NCBI GenBank assembly: GCA_021399435.1
Contig: JAJTUP010000004.1
Span: 1,488,001 to 1,552,000 of the forward strand
Source of the DNA: Diaporthe sp. PMI_573
Taxonomy: Eukaryota; Ascomycota; Sordariomycetes; Diaporthales; Diaporthaceae
Direction: 5' to 3'
DNA length: 64,000 bases
Shown here: one piece after another, positions 43,401 to 51,045 of the stretch
Numbering within the stretch: position 1 is the stretch's first letter
Layout of the letters: every line of letters begins with the position of its first letter
Program-made: the position numbers and the translations under genes
Notes under the pieces: model-generated
Database searches by the model: none
What the model was told of the DNA's origin: nothing
The model's input: the letters and a program-made list of their open reading frames with translations, nothing else

Positions 43401-46317
43401 TGCATCGTGGCTTCTGCAGTACAATGATACCGTCGCAAGCATGCTCAAGTCTCTGCACATGAAGACAATCGTTGACGGTATCAGCGACTCCGTTTCACGC
43501 CTGAACAATCTGAAGTTGGACGACCAAGCCGTCAAAAATGCTGCATTTTCTCTACTCGCCGTCACTCTGCCCTTGCTGCAACAATATGCCATTATATGCC
43601 ACACGTCCGTCGCGGACCTGACCAATGTCCACTGTGCCAGCTCCAAGATGGCGCTCAACCTCTCCAAAGCGTTCGTGGAGATTGCGTCTAGGGGATTCTG
43701 CACCCCGCAGGAGAAATCTGACGAGACCTCCGCAGATTCGGGCAAGCTCGAGAGCGGCACCGGGCTCGGCGATGGCGAGGGCGCCGAAGACATCAGCAAG
43801 GACATCCAGCCGGACGAAGACCTTTCGGAGCTGGCTCAAGAGCCAAACAAAGAGAAGGACGGCGAGATCGAAGACGAAAAGGACGCCATCGACATGAGCC
43901 AAGACGATATGGAGGGTGACATGGGCAGCGCAGCTGGCGATGACGAGGAAGACAAGGGAGACAAAGACGGCGAAGACGAAGAGGAAAAAGACGATATGGA
44001 TGAGGAAACAGGAGACGTGGACGACCTCGACCCCACCGCCGTCGACGAGAAGATGTGGGACGGAGATGGTGACGACGCAGACAAGGACCAGCAAGGCGAC
44101 GACACGAAGGGCCAGAAGAACGAGGACGAGCAGGCCGCTGCCAAGGATGCTCCCGAGAACAAGGACTCAAAGCAAGAAGAACCAGAGCAGGGCAAGCCGG
44201 AGCAAGAAATAGAAGAGGAGGAGGTGGCGGGCCCAGAGGAAGACGAGGCCGGCGCGCAGGAAGAGCTGAACAAGCAAGACCAGAACGTCGAGGAAAACGA
44301 GGCGTTGGCATTGCCGGACAACATGGACATCGACGGCAGCGACGACGAGTCAGCCATGTCAGATGACGAATTAGACAAGTTGTCGGATATCCAGCAAGAT
44401 ACGGAGGAGGAAGCCAAACAGGAGGGAGACGCAGAGAGCGTCGACGAAAACGATGGGGAACAGGGCGAAATGAACCAGGACGATATGGAACAGGAAATCG
44501 ACCCCGAGAACCCGGACGAAGACATGACGGGCGAAAATGCCGAGATGGAAGAAAAGGAGCCGGAGGCGGAGGAGCAAGGCGCGGACGACTCGGGTGAGAA
44601 GGACGAGGCAAAGCCGCCGTTGGACCCTAACGATAACTCCCACGCGGACCCAGACAACGCTGCGCCGAGTGACATCAAGAGCGGCGCCGGGCAAGACCAG
44701 AACAACATGGAGAACGGACAAGACGACGATAACTCACAAGCCAAAGCGGCGCAGCGCGAGAGCGGCGATATGGGCCAAAACGCGGACGATCAACAAACCG
44801 CCGCCGGTAACGAGGGCGCAATATCGAGGCAGAATGATGACCAAGACCGCTCGAACGAAGCCAACCAGCCCGACGACTCAGCACAGTCGCAGCCGTTCAA
44901 GAAACTTGGCGACGCCCTCGAGAGGTGGTACAGGCAAAATCAAGACATCAAAGACGCCATGGACGAGAACCAGGAAGCGCGGCAACAAGACGATTCAGAC
45001 ATGGCCCAGAAGGAACTGCAACACCTTCAAAATGACGACGACGCGCCTGACGCCCAAGCCCTTGGCACAGCCGCTGAGGACGAGGTCCAGCCCATCGACG
45101 AGTCCATGGCGATCGACGAGGAGAAACGGGACGACCAGAGCCGATTGATGCCTCAACAAGACGGCGATAATGAGAACGACAACATGGACATCGATGATGA
45201 GGCAGACGGTGCGGAACAGGACGAATCCAAAGACAAGGACATGCCAGAACGCGACGAGTCTCGAAGCGGTGTAGCCACCAGACGCGGCGCCTTCAACCGA
45301 GAGCGGTCCATGTCCCCCTCCAGGACAGACCAGATGGACGAGCCAGAGGACGACACCGTGGAGGAGACATCGACACAGCTGGATCAAACGCACCTCGGCG
45401 ACTCAGACCGGCCGCTGCGCGACTACCAACAAGCCCTGGAGGCGTGGACGGCGCTGCAGACCAAGACGCACCCGCTCTCGCTCGCACTGACATCACAGCT
45501 GCGGCTGATCCTGACCCCCTCGCAGAGCACCAAGCTGTCCGGGTCGTACCGCACGGGCAAGCGCCTCAACATCAAGAAGATCATCCCCTACATCGCGTCG
45601 AGCTACAAGCGCGACAAGATCTGGATGCGCCGCGCCGTGCCCACGAAGCGCACCTACCAGATCCTCCTGTGCGTCGACGACTCCCAGTCCATGGGGCAGA
45701 CCACCGCGGGCGCCATGGCGCTCGAGTCCCTCGTCATGGTGTCGCGGTCCCTGGCGATGCTCGAGGCCGGGCAGGTCGGCGTGCTGGGCTTCGGCGCCGA
45801 CGTGTTCACGGCGCACGAGCTCGCCGCCCCCTTGCTCAGTTCGCACGACGCGGGCGCCCGCGTCCTGCAGAACTTCACCTTTGCGCAGGACCGCACCGAC
45901 GTGGCCCTGCTGATCCGGCGCACGCTGGACCAGCTTCGCTCCGCGCGGGCCACCGCCGCCGGCGGGAGGGGAGGAAGCGGCGACGACCTCTGGCAGCTGG
46001 CGCTGATCCTGTCGGACGGGCTGACGCCGTCGGACTCGCACGAGCGCATCAGGCGGATGCTCCGCGAGGCGCTCGAGGAGCGCGTCATGGTCGTCTTCAT
46101 CATCATGGACGACAGCTCCTCGCGCAAGGGGGACAGCGTCCTGCAGCTGGGCAAGGCCAAGTTTGTCCGGCGGGCCGACGGCTCCAGCGATGTCGTCGTC
46201 GAGAGATACCTCGACACCTTCCCCTTCCAGTACTACCTGATCGTGCACAACCTCGAGGAGCTGCCTGGCGCCCTGGCTGGGCTGCTGAGGACGTGGTTTG
46301 CGGAGGTCAATTCATAG
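31453..46317 (+). CDS. MDN1: midasin (Mdn1/Rea1), giant AAA+ ATPase of 60S ribosome assembly
   Basis: Dynein-like AAA+ ATPase that strips assembly factors (Rsa4, Ytm1) from pre-60S particles in the nucleolus and nucleoplasm. One uninterrupted exon, 4954 aa, matching the yeast protein in size. An N-terminal helical region is followed by six AAA units with Walker A motifs near residues 309 (GPSGAGKT), 644 (GETGIGKTT), 1089 (GPTSAGKTS), 1382 (GETGCGKTT), 1764 (GNPGVGKTT) and 2074 (GPSGSGKSS); Walker B strings such as WVLLDEINLASPD, WIVLDELNLAPTD and WVLLDEMNLASQ are clear, whereas AAA6 has WLVLDNANLCSAS. A long helical linker (about 2280-4090) leads to a D/E/Q-rich tail (about 4090-4660) and the MIDAS domain with DDSQSM (about 4742), the metal site that grips UBL domains. 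Lack of introns over 14.9 kb is striking among its intron-rich neighbours. Confidence 0.98.
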   Translation: MAKFDVSSQRASLLSDATTLAYLPPELLHVIRDQNPTNLLDAVSQAALIPRLTGRIFTHFEPVFADVCARWVLNAPHGSCDDNILASFARVLPFSSHLSVFLEDYLKTISSRSQPSPGSGTARLDLLESSSSLGPDAFLQRLLAVWRLVNFDRKAFMSLVLPSDVQALFSHSYAPVRYLAMRIFCLLLRASDNRLEALIRHHIPETESLTGDFDGMPIDYAFLSLFEHARAESIQKHITIVKEQVQELSPSRIPPQNLTSLVVHYGNTVLPRPRGAPKQGSSLVATPTTLRNLESLAKLLQQSGPVLLHGPSGAGKTASALELARELGMDDSLVTLHLNEQTDAKMLIGLYTTGTKPGSFEWRPGILTTAVREGRWVLIEDLDRAPTEVMSTLLPLIERGELLIPNRGETIKAPSSFRILATVRTHKGMDGQENIPSLLGLRFWTLLPVQNMLQDELQTVMHEKYPLLRKFVADPILKVYERVCLLLSNSGLIPGVSAASERPISSRDLFKWCRRLEKIIASTGAKTGEEPLSETAYDGMFMEAIDCFASGIKDHRVRDKLIVHIGELMGRSSQRVEHHLSSHIPRLAETETHLTVGRSTLRKTRRPDRITKSKRPFAPTTHARRLLEQISVAVSLKEPVLLVGETGIGKTTVVQQLAESLGQRLIAVNLSQQSEVGDLLGGFKPINVRNLAVPLKEEFEDLFASTGISEEKNQKYLKSINKGIAKGKWPDVAKLWAQAPKIFEEILKMKVKEENKTRDADDQPAKRRKTGSTRLETLLELKPRWDKFSKNLEQFAIQLSGGAGGFAFAFIEGNIVKAVRNGDWVLLDEINLASPDTLESIADLLQSGPDATPSILLSETGEIERIQAHPSFRIFGAMNPATDVGKRDLPQGLRSRFTELYVSSPDKDFKDLVTIIKSYLNGQNSQIDQAADKVANLYMRIKELAEAKALVDGANEVPHFSLRTLTRVLTYVNDVAPYYGLERSLYEGFCMGFLTLLSRASEMQVMPLIVQHLLGKDPHRLLSRPPKYPSDGREYVKFTDTDNSRVYWMLKGAEVPQERADYIRTPYVERNLLNLVRATSTRRFPILIQGPTSAGKTSMIEFLAEYSGNKFVRINNHEHTDLQEYLGTYISGSDGKLKFQEGLLVQAMRQGHWIVLDELNLAPTDILEALNRLLDDNRELLIPETQEIVRPHENFMLFATQNPPGLYGGRKVLSRAFRNRFLELHYDDIPEDELEHILQKRSINTAPSDCKRIVSVYKELSRLRQTSRVFEQKDSFATLRDLFRWALRDAETREDIANNGFMLLAERVRDDEERDAVRQVIETVFKVKIDPDQLYDERFTQAMRRAGLKDNKQGVVWTNAMRRLYTLVSQALRNNEPILLVGETGCGKTTICQLLAESLGRELHIVNAHQNTETGDLIGSQRPVRNRGAIAETLKQSLVEAFESLGQPPQGSIDDLLARYHALPVADRSRIPDSVQEKVLANEIRSKALFEWSDGSLVHAMKEAHFFLLDEISLADDSVLERLNSVLEPGRSLLLAEKGTDNSFVRAADGFQFFATMNPGGDFGKKELSPALRNRFTEIWVPPLSNRQDILDIVDDKLKIQFKPLAHVIVDFSYWFGKTCRSSSATAFSIRDILVWVNFVNHAESMQPAMAVLHGASTVFIDTLGANPSALLSLDPKTMDEQRQKCLDKLSELLGDGIDVTAIYRNEPQLAIGEEFVQIGEFSVARMPSGEDDSAFAFDAPTTKMNLMRVIRALAVNKPVLLEGNPGVGKTTLVSALALACGRPLTRINLSDQTDLMDLFGTDVPVEGAEAGNFAWRDAPFLQAMQKGGWVLLDEMNLASQSVLEGLNACLDHRGEVYVSELDQVFKCHPDFKLFAAQNPHSQGGGRKGLPSSFVNRFIVVYADVFSEQDLMLIAGKRYPNVPQDTIQNMIRFVSALDYETSISKSFGAHGSPWEFNLRDSLRWLELLASEDKLLASAQASDFLDIIITQRFRSKIDREHIAQLFTSAFGMPPQPHGLYHNLTSAICQVGLAMLDRNPLLQPSRFPNMDVVPRLAEIESLLICVKQNLPCILVGPSGSGKSSLLNHVAASVGKELVVFPLNADVDAMDLVGGFEQADPLRELHASLDELHDALLEFALSLLPLNPSQNAVNLISILDRRRGEHDLSEITACIESLASEVPADSLLGQRLSHAHQMLNSPRTLANPRFEWLDGVIVRALEAGKWLVLDNANLCSASVLDRLNSLLERPNGFLSINEHTGPDGEPRIIKPHPEFRIFLTMDPRYGELSRAMRNRSIEIYLEEPQQRNDCHLSNVTEIESSMRRYSHATHVNSVNGGVEVTRVALDNLDLGDVPLLARYEKAFTGGLGALQGIAAPDHSSDLSALVSYVQSAKAAPIRQAILQLYTALSTEVSGNEALIATQPLHTLHNAPMVKLIDKHSNKAAEWLAFCYEVFLEIQYAQQAVQSQIRTLDRTKPSTLNRLQRSLVSDQVASVAKDSTINVAGFLSSIVQLIERHIDDSLRHSECSAKVKPILRAVLHHWWRTFAFVTGTSFEEARFQAHLKQGIDALQSSADSDSERGLQVVTSVLGNIQDAFTVGFKLATGLSMETLWTLLRPAPITDEVTFSAISEMQKLASRFDAIRWKSNASVADLSKAISSLAEAYSVVRKNAVAAADLLKILQGEIQLLEANVDDAREVTPFFEQEFETLRQVLTVHRASRQSSVFVDLQDVVVLSNIPTLSQMRLQSWNNAQRLLHSIDYVLAQASDSHPWNGKLMSRLIQQYESTASANLAALQSLEIELPAMGRLLAGSSEAVSADSVGCLNQILWHLLREVVGSHDPLLLQDFVFLFELLSQKLTPASVKIEPNGLVFELPSGGPAQQSKCPEHSAAIFRQHFIPSVVALVASEKSSTQKSAFAAVAWVHFAIGCIKLYVPDKIFDPYLRAETERDSHEELLTNLRHKWQALCAFEAGFTGQASTLRAEVLREEIEQLGEPPAAAVTIYRPSSVDLARLQGEFNNVLNAVVKSDVASAVFEYLATGTEDKVEEVQLVKDNVLHLIERLSSRFQVYEDLTVPLVTILRCLQLGLSLGTESGTGQQSDAGSLLSVTPMLGGSFWTHSTQLSPESLDFLSYIGLWVSVNGIERLDTTLRQLTFQSLHYFYEEWSKKLDSDKREEAAKNSLYRYKGGFDEEKEADQEDFNELFPDYETETVEDQAAAKKPGQASRTLALRLAERHERIFLTPQDTQQSMINFCKGIARKVSGEAAHSSLDAQTDRSLLPGALLALDEKMDNFTSSTTSAGYNFYTSANLSESRKLVNLVHGIRMRFRELQKVDEIAHLEPLADVLIACDHVLELSHSDPLAKIITRVEKLVAFVYEWQHGGWASHVYGAPDLYNRLTDTVVSWRRLELATWAKLFDMEIEKCQTDAKSWWFVAYHAVIAIPTTKVDLGHDLKDYSIQLVSDLEMFFSEAVLGEFDARLQLLRQLSKQLELLALDYPRLGLIHNAVLNFISMYRRYESKVVETIQKGRATVEKAMKDVLLLASWKDTNIVALRESARKSHQKLFKLVRKFRAVLGQPMRIIVDQGLPDENHTSARTNFASPAPPQPNDAAASVCQELIPGWLDDAHAKRLSNAGKIISIMSKASQLPESTINAAEVVNTFVSDTISAMSSLKQETPAFLNDENKEQVKHLKTRKVRLFEETVKAIRTMGFTRNLNEAHLRNQKQLAAVLAKLEYLSAGGDSILAETEYYFHKVLDLAPQVRNALNDHNGDLTNETVRRSTGYMEGMIHVLIQQRRCLAENANMLSSVDAAIRTVQSLIASNQSENLVTKRRTSNHTQLLRWLVPVLDLGIHLIEVHGTRGKVANGSVQSALQDWLTRFTKLQSRFEACQKLSDGLDSNTQLQLREQLQEKLDDFEATLQLLESERPDLGFIFQQLQIWTTVTISDQQAESGPDDATVFVKETLNLSKKVLDAVQKFQKAAASMPASTEDASWLLQYNDTVASMLKSLHMKTIVDGISDSVSRLNNLKLDDQAVKNAAFSLLAVTLPLLQQYAIICHTSVADLTNVHCASSKMALNLSKAFVEIASRGFCTPQEKSDETSADSGKLESGTGLGDGEGAEDISKDIQPDEDLSELAQEPNKEKDGEIEDEKDAIDMSQDDMEGDMGSAAGDDEEDKGDKDGEDEEEKDDMDEETGDVDDLDPTAVDEKMWDGDGDDADKDQQGDDTKGQKNEDEQAAAKDAPENKDSKQEEPEQGKPEQEIEEEEVAGPEEDEAGAQEELNKQDQNVEENEALALPDNMDIDGSDDESAMSDDELDKLSDIQQDTEEEAKQEGDAESVDENDGEQGEMNQDDMEQEIDPENPDEDMTGENAEMEEKEPEAEEQGADDSGEKDEAKPPLDPNDNSHADPDNAAPSDIKSGAGQDQNNMENGQDDDNSQAKAAQRESGDMGQNADDQQTAAGNEGAISRQNDDQDRSNEANQPDDSAQSQPFKKLGDALERWYRQNQDIKDAMDENQEARQQDDSDMAQKELQHLQNDDDAPDAQALGTAAEDEVQPIDESMAIDEEKRDDQSRLMPQQDGDNENDNMDIDDEADGAEQDESKDKDMPERDESRSGVATRRGAFNRERSMSPSRTDQMDEPEDDTVEETSTQLDQTHLGDSDRPLRDYQQALEAWTALQTKTHPLSLALTSQLRLILTPSQSTKLSGSYRTGKRLNIKKIIPYIASSYKRDKIWMRRAVPTKRTYQILLCVDDSQSMGQTTAGAMALESLVMVSRSLAMLEAGQVGVLGFGADVFTAHELAAPLLSSHDAGARVLQNFTFAQDRTDVALLIRRTLDQLRSARATAAGGRGGSGDDLWQLALILSDGLTPSDSHERIRRMLREALEERVMVVFIIMDDSSSRKGDSVLQLGKAKFVRRADGSSDVVVERYLDTFPFQYYLIVHNLEELPGALAGLLRTWFAEVNS

Positions 46318-46771
46318 GTGTAGTTGGTGTTTCTTGTTCATTCTCGGTGGATTGGAGTTGTAGCATATAGATAGATAGTTGTCTGGTGATTGCCTGCATT
46401 TGGAGTTACGGATGGGAAAATGGAGTTCGTGTTTTGTAATAGAATGATGTTCAAAATAATACCACGTTTGTGAATCTCCGACATTCGTGACCTGCGCATG
46501 ATGGAGAAATATGATAAGTGGAAATACTCTACGTGTCAAATCCGGAGGGATGGCGACGAGAGGAAAGGCCATTGTAGTTGACTGGTGAATACGTCTCAAT
46601 TTGAACTCCTCACTAGGCACAACCCGATCAAGAAGCTAAGTGTCTCAAATGAAGAGCATGCCTCTGGAGGCACATCAGGTTGCAACAGACTGAATAACTA
46701 GCGACCCGTACCACCCGGATCTGTGAATTTGAACCAACTCAACATCCGAAACGAACCAGACTCGAACCGAC
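46318..46771. other. convergent 3' intergenic region (MDN1 / FHA kinase)
   Basis: 454 bp between convergent stop codons, AT-rich in the MDN1-proximal part. No gene seen. Confidence 0.5.
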
Positions 46772-48556
46772 TTAAGCCACAAGCTTGCAAGGGAAGAAAG
46801 GTGAAATCAGGTGGTCCATGACCCCGTCAACGGCAGGCATCTCGACGTTCACCTCGTCCAGGTTCTCGCAGGCCTTTGGAGTGACAGTGCGAGGCTTCCA
46901 GTTGTCAGCCGTGATCTGCTCGAGGTCCTTGAACATCTCGAGGTCCTCATCAGGTTCGCACAGCCACGCGTGCTTCAGGGCGGCCGCCGCGGTGATCCTC
47001 CTCTTAGGCTTGGTCTGAAAGCAGCGGCGGATGAAGTCCTTGCATGTCTTGGAGATGTCGGCACCAGAGCGGATGACGGCTACTTCCTCAAAGACCTTGC
47101 CGAGCTCTCTAGTTGGCTCGTTCACGTTTCGCTGCGGGGAGAGCGCATATTCCTCTGCGAAGGTTCCGAGGAGGTCGGCGGAGTCGCACTTGTTCTTCCC
47201 ACAGAGGAGGTAGATCGCCAGGACTCCGATGCTCCAGATGTCGGCGGGCGGGCCAGCGTAAGTCTTCGGGTTGATTATCTCCCTAGTACAATTGGTTAAC
47301 CTCATGTCGCTCGCCGTTTTGCATAGGCAAGGACTTACGGTGCCTGCCAGCCGGTAGTACCGCAGATGCCGGTCATGCTTCTGTCGCCGACCATGCAGGT
47401 ATGGCCAAAGTCCGTGACGACGATGCGATGGCTCGCCGAAGGGGTTGTGGCACAGAGGATGTTCTCGAGCTTCAGGTCCCGGTGGACGAGTCCCTTGGCG
47501 TGCATGTAGCCCACGCCAGTCACGACTTGTCGGATCAGCCATCGAACCTCGATCTCGCTCATGGGGGAGCGGAAGCGCTCAGTAAGCGTGAACAAGTCTC
47601 CGCCGGCGGCGAGATCCTCGAACACGTACAGGTTCGAGCGGCTCTTGTAGGCGGCTCGGAAGGAGGCTAGGTTCGGCTGGACGGTGTTAGATACAGCCTC
47701 GCTCTGCAAAAGACGAGAGACCACATACATGCTCAATCTGACTTCTGACATGTGTCTCCTGCACAAGTCGCTGGATGAGAGCTGTTTGGCCCCTAAGTCG
47801 CATGGACTCAATGTTGTAGATCTTGCAGACGACAAAGTCGCCTGTCTCCTCATCAATGGCGAGGTGGACCTGAGCAGAGGCGCCGCTTCCGATCGCAAAG
47901 TTTGTGACGGCGTACTTGTCATGGAATTGCTAAGTAGTTGTTAGCAATAATCAGATCGAATAGTGCAGGCGAAACAATGGACTTACTAGAGCTTCCTTTC
48001 TCTGGACTTGGTTGAGTCTGAGCTTGCCGACGAAAGGATGCACAATCTCGAACTTGACATGCTCTCCGACGCTGACCACGTCGCCATGAAGAAGGATTCT
48101 TCCAGGAGAGACTTTTGTCTTCTCGTCGTCATGTGCGCGGCCGCCGATGAGCTTGCCGTTGACATAGGTGCCAGAAGTGGAGCCGCGGTCTCTAACATAA
48201 ACCATGGGGTAGTGCTCGTCGTCGAAGATGACAGTGTAGAACTCGAGTTGCAAGCGAGACACAAAAGGGGCGTCGACGACGAGGTCACTAGCACAAGTAA
48301 GCCAGCAGTCCCAAAACAGCTGACTTGGCTCAACCTACTTGTGAGAGTGATCCCGGCCTACCCGCAAGTTGTCATTGGCGTGCAGAAAAAGGGCATCTGT
48401 GGAAGAGGAGGTTAGATCTGAGTCTCAGAGAATACTCAGCTGCCAGCAACTAGTCGGCTCACCTTTCTCGATCTCGCCGCCAGGTCGCCTGATCTCAAGC
48501 TTGATCTGCGCGACCGCGCCGGCCGGTGCGGGTGTCTGGGTATCGCAGGGTGCCAT
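46772..48556 (-). CDS. FHA-domain serine/threonine protein kinase (Rad53/Cds1/Mek1-like)
   Basis: Checkpoint-type kinase with phosphothreonine-binding FHA domain. Six exons: 48556-48463, 48396-48339, 48287-47987, 47929-47750, 47703-47339, 47282-46772, giving 502 aa. FHA core at about 28-130: NLRVGRDHSH, PFVSRLQLEF, DRGSTSGTYVNGKLIGG; the usual S-x-x-H is SRLQ here. Kinase domain at about 155-445: glycine loop IGSGASAQVHLA, catalytic Lys187 (VVCK), HRDLKLEN (Asp287), DFG Asp309 (VTDFGHTC), GWQAPEI, ADIWSIGVLAIYLLCG. All catalytic residues are present. Length and order fit Cds1/Chk2 and the meiotic kinase Mek1; which one is not decided by eye. One intron is only 46 nt (47704-47749). Upstream the frame is open to an ATG at 48787, but the start at 48556 has the better context. 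Confidence 0.88.
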
Positions 48557-50008
48557 TTTCAGAGGGGCAGGTGTTCTTGATACCGAAGGCGTGGGGTTGA
48601 ATTGTTGTGTACCAGTAGCTGATCTGGTCCAAAGAGCTCTGTCCAGCAGATAGTTGTAACGTTGATCGCAAAGAGCAGTGAGTTGATAGTCAAGATTGAT
48701 GGCCAAGTTGGGACAAAAGTCGAGAGATGTGGTGCTGAGAATGGATGGAAATAAAGTCGGGGGCTGGGATGGAAAGAAACATCTCAAGGGGAGTTAAGAG
48801 ATGAGATGGGCTCTTTTAAATAATACCGGCAGAGCTGCGACAGAGAGGCCGTCGAGATCCAAGGCGGCGTGGGCGCAAAAAGTGAAAACAATGGGATGGA
48901 TGCTCTTGTGCTGAACATTTCCCTTGGGCTGTCTGCGAGGAACAACCAACCAGGGCTCGAGGCAGGCGAAGGAGCTCCAACCTGCCACTTCCCATAATGG
49001 GGGGGAAGGAAAAAGACAATGGGAACCATCTGAAGTCCATAGTGAAAAGACACAAGCAGATTGGATGGATTTGATTTACAATGGCTCGACCAATGGGCAA
49101 TTGCTTCCCAGCCATCGAATTTCCACCGTCGAGTCTGTAAACGAAGACTCTTTGGTGGTTGACGATGGGTCAGTCTTGCGGGCAGCAGCTTCCACTTGTG
49201 CCGCGAGCCTGCGCGGTAGCGGACGAGCACGGTCGCATTGCTAGCTCTTGTCCTTGGATCGATCAAGGTTAGAAGTTCAGTTCTGCTTTGAGTGTTTCGA
49301 TCAGTTTGTAGGAAGAGATTTGATAATGGCTTCACAGTCAGTGAAGCCATTTACTCACAGACACAAGCTTTAGAGGCGGGCACTCACAGGGACCATCGCG
49401 GCTGCCACTAATACCGAGATGGCAGTCAACAGAAGGCACTTGGCCATTCTTCGCATTAGCCATGTAGGATATGTACTTCTAAGGCACTCAATAGATATTC
49501 AAAAGTAGTAACCTCGTCGCTGCAAACTCATGGCAAGTGTTGCTGGAGTACCTACTAGTCTACTTTGCAGTGGTCGAGCCCGGGGAACACTTGACAATCT
49601 AGAAGTACTATGCCACAAAGATAAATTGTTTGTATCAGCTGAGACAATTCTTATTATCAGATGGACTAGACTCAACTGTTCCAGCCGCACTTGCTCAAAC
49701 AGTAGGTGGTGATGGGATTGCAGAGCGACCGTGGTAGTTACTCTGCAATTAGGCCACTTACATAAGCCGCATCCCCTGAACCCCTGAGCGCAGCCACTGC
49801 ACGCTGGAGCTCACTCGCTCACCGTCAGCTTTCAACTACGTCACACCCTAGCTGCCACTTGACCTTAGCAGTACCGACACCAGACCGAGCGACCTCACCG
49901 ACAGCGACAAAGACACAAGCCATTGTCCGAAGCCAAGTTGTTTGACTCCCACCATCTGTCGACCTACCCCCGAAAAATAATAATAAAATAATACCAAACC
50001 CATCCAAA
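48557..50008. promoter_or_regulatory. divergent intergenic region, FHA kinase / FUN14
   Basis: 1.45 kb between divergent starts. The longest frame (48784-49350 minus) is an Arg/Pro/Ser mixture without motifs and is not called. Sequence 49900-50008 is C-rich and AATAATAAAATAAT precedes the FUN14 start, typical of a fungal leader. Confidence 0.45.
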
Positions 50009-50650
50009 ATGACAACAGCAACCCTCTGCCGCGCCGCCCTCCGCCGAACGGCAGCACCTCTCACCCTGGGCCTCTCAACAGGCCTCGTCCTCGCCCACCG
50101 CCAGCAACAGCGCCAACCCACGCGCCTCGACGCCCTGCCCGCCTCCTCCTCGCGCTCCAGCTCCCGCTCCCCCGCCACGGTCGCCGAGTCCGAGGACTGG
50201 CTGGACCCGGAGGTGATCAGGCAGCTCTCCGGTGGTAGTCTTGCAGGTATGTGTGCATGCACGCGGTGCACTTCCCTCACCCGAACTCACTTCTTAGGAC
50301 CGAGCCGGTGACTGGAGTCTGACACGAATGTTTTGTAGGCTTCCTGACAGGCTTGGTGGTAAGCGTCTTCTCCAAGACGTTGGTCCTGCTCACGGGGCTG
50401 GCCATCGTCACAGTGCAGGTGAGTTGCCCCCTCCTCGGCGGGAACAAGTTGTGTTCGTGTCCTCTGTAGTGGCCCGCCTCGTAACAGATCGTCGCAGGTG
50501 GCATCACGGTGGGGCGTCGACCTGCTCTCCGCGCTCAAGATCCGGCAGCGCATAGAGTCCTCACGCGTCCTGTCGGCCCTCGAAAAGAACCCGACCTTCA
50601 AGCTGGCCTTTGGCACAACCTTTGCGCTCGCTGCATTCATGCATTTTTAA
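50009..50650 (+). CDS. FUN14: FUN14 family mitochondrial membrane protein
   Basis: Exons: 50009-50246, 50339-50418, 50498-50650, giving 156 aa. The N-terminus is Arg/Thr/Ala-rich (CRAALRRTAAPLTLGL) and presequence-like. The FUN14 core follows: LSGGSLAGFLTGLVVSVFSK (first membrane helix with Gly spacing), TLVLLTGLAIVTVQVASRWG (second), then ALKIRQRIESSRVLSALEKN and a last helix FKLAFGTTFALAAFMHF at the C-terminus. FUN14/FUNDC1 proteins sit in the mitochondrial outer membrane; the animal member is a mitophagy receptor, whose LC3-binding motif I do not see here, so the fungal role is open. The upstream leader starts in an AT-rich patch just before the ATG (CCAAAATGAC). Confidence 0.85.
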
Positions 50651-51045
50651 GCGCTGTCTATGCAGGACGTCACATAATATACAAACCTCATCGTCTCCTT
50701 CTTAACCGCTGCCTGCTTTCTCACAGTCCCAAGCACCACACCCCTTGATAAACGAACCTGCTCCAGAATGCTGTCACAACACAGAAAGGATGCTTCCTAT
50801 GTCTGTTGTTCAAAAATCAATTGGCCAAGCAAAAGCCACAAGGGTGCTTCTGAGAGGCTTCCCAACCCTGAGGGGAACCCGAGCCACTTCAGAATAAGGC
50901 TAGCTGCTGTAGCTATAGCAAGATGCCTGACGAGCCGACGTCTCTCTGCAGCTGCAGCAAGAAGCCTGTTGCGCCGACGTATGATTCGATCGACACCTGT
51001 TGTGCCCAGCCGCATCAGCTTCCTCATGTATGTATCTCTTACCTC
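50651..51045. other. convergent 3' intergenic region (FUN14 / aminopeptidase P)
   Basis: 395 bp between convergent stops; no coding signal. Confidence 0.5.

Noticed and set aside
43836..44744. 302-codon minus-strand frame opposite the MDN1 tail
   Set aside because: Ser/Phe-rich translation is the complement of the Asp/Glu/Gln-rich MDN1 coding region; no motif.
45444..46370. Long frames (plus 308 codons, minus 251 codons) over the MDN1 MIDAS region
   Set aside because: Arg/Pro/Gly-rich shadows of GC-rich coding sequence in other frames.
46741..46790. Minus-strand GGTTCGAGTC resembling a tRNA B box
   Set aside because: The flanks cannot pair as a T stem and no cloverleaf can be built upstream.
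48784..49350. 188-codon minus-strand frame upstream of the FHA kinase
   Set aside because: No family features, mixed Arg/Pro/Trp composition typical of chance frames.
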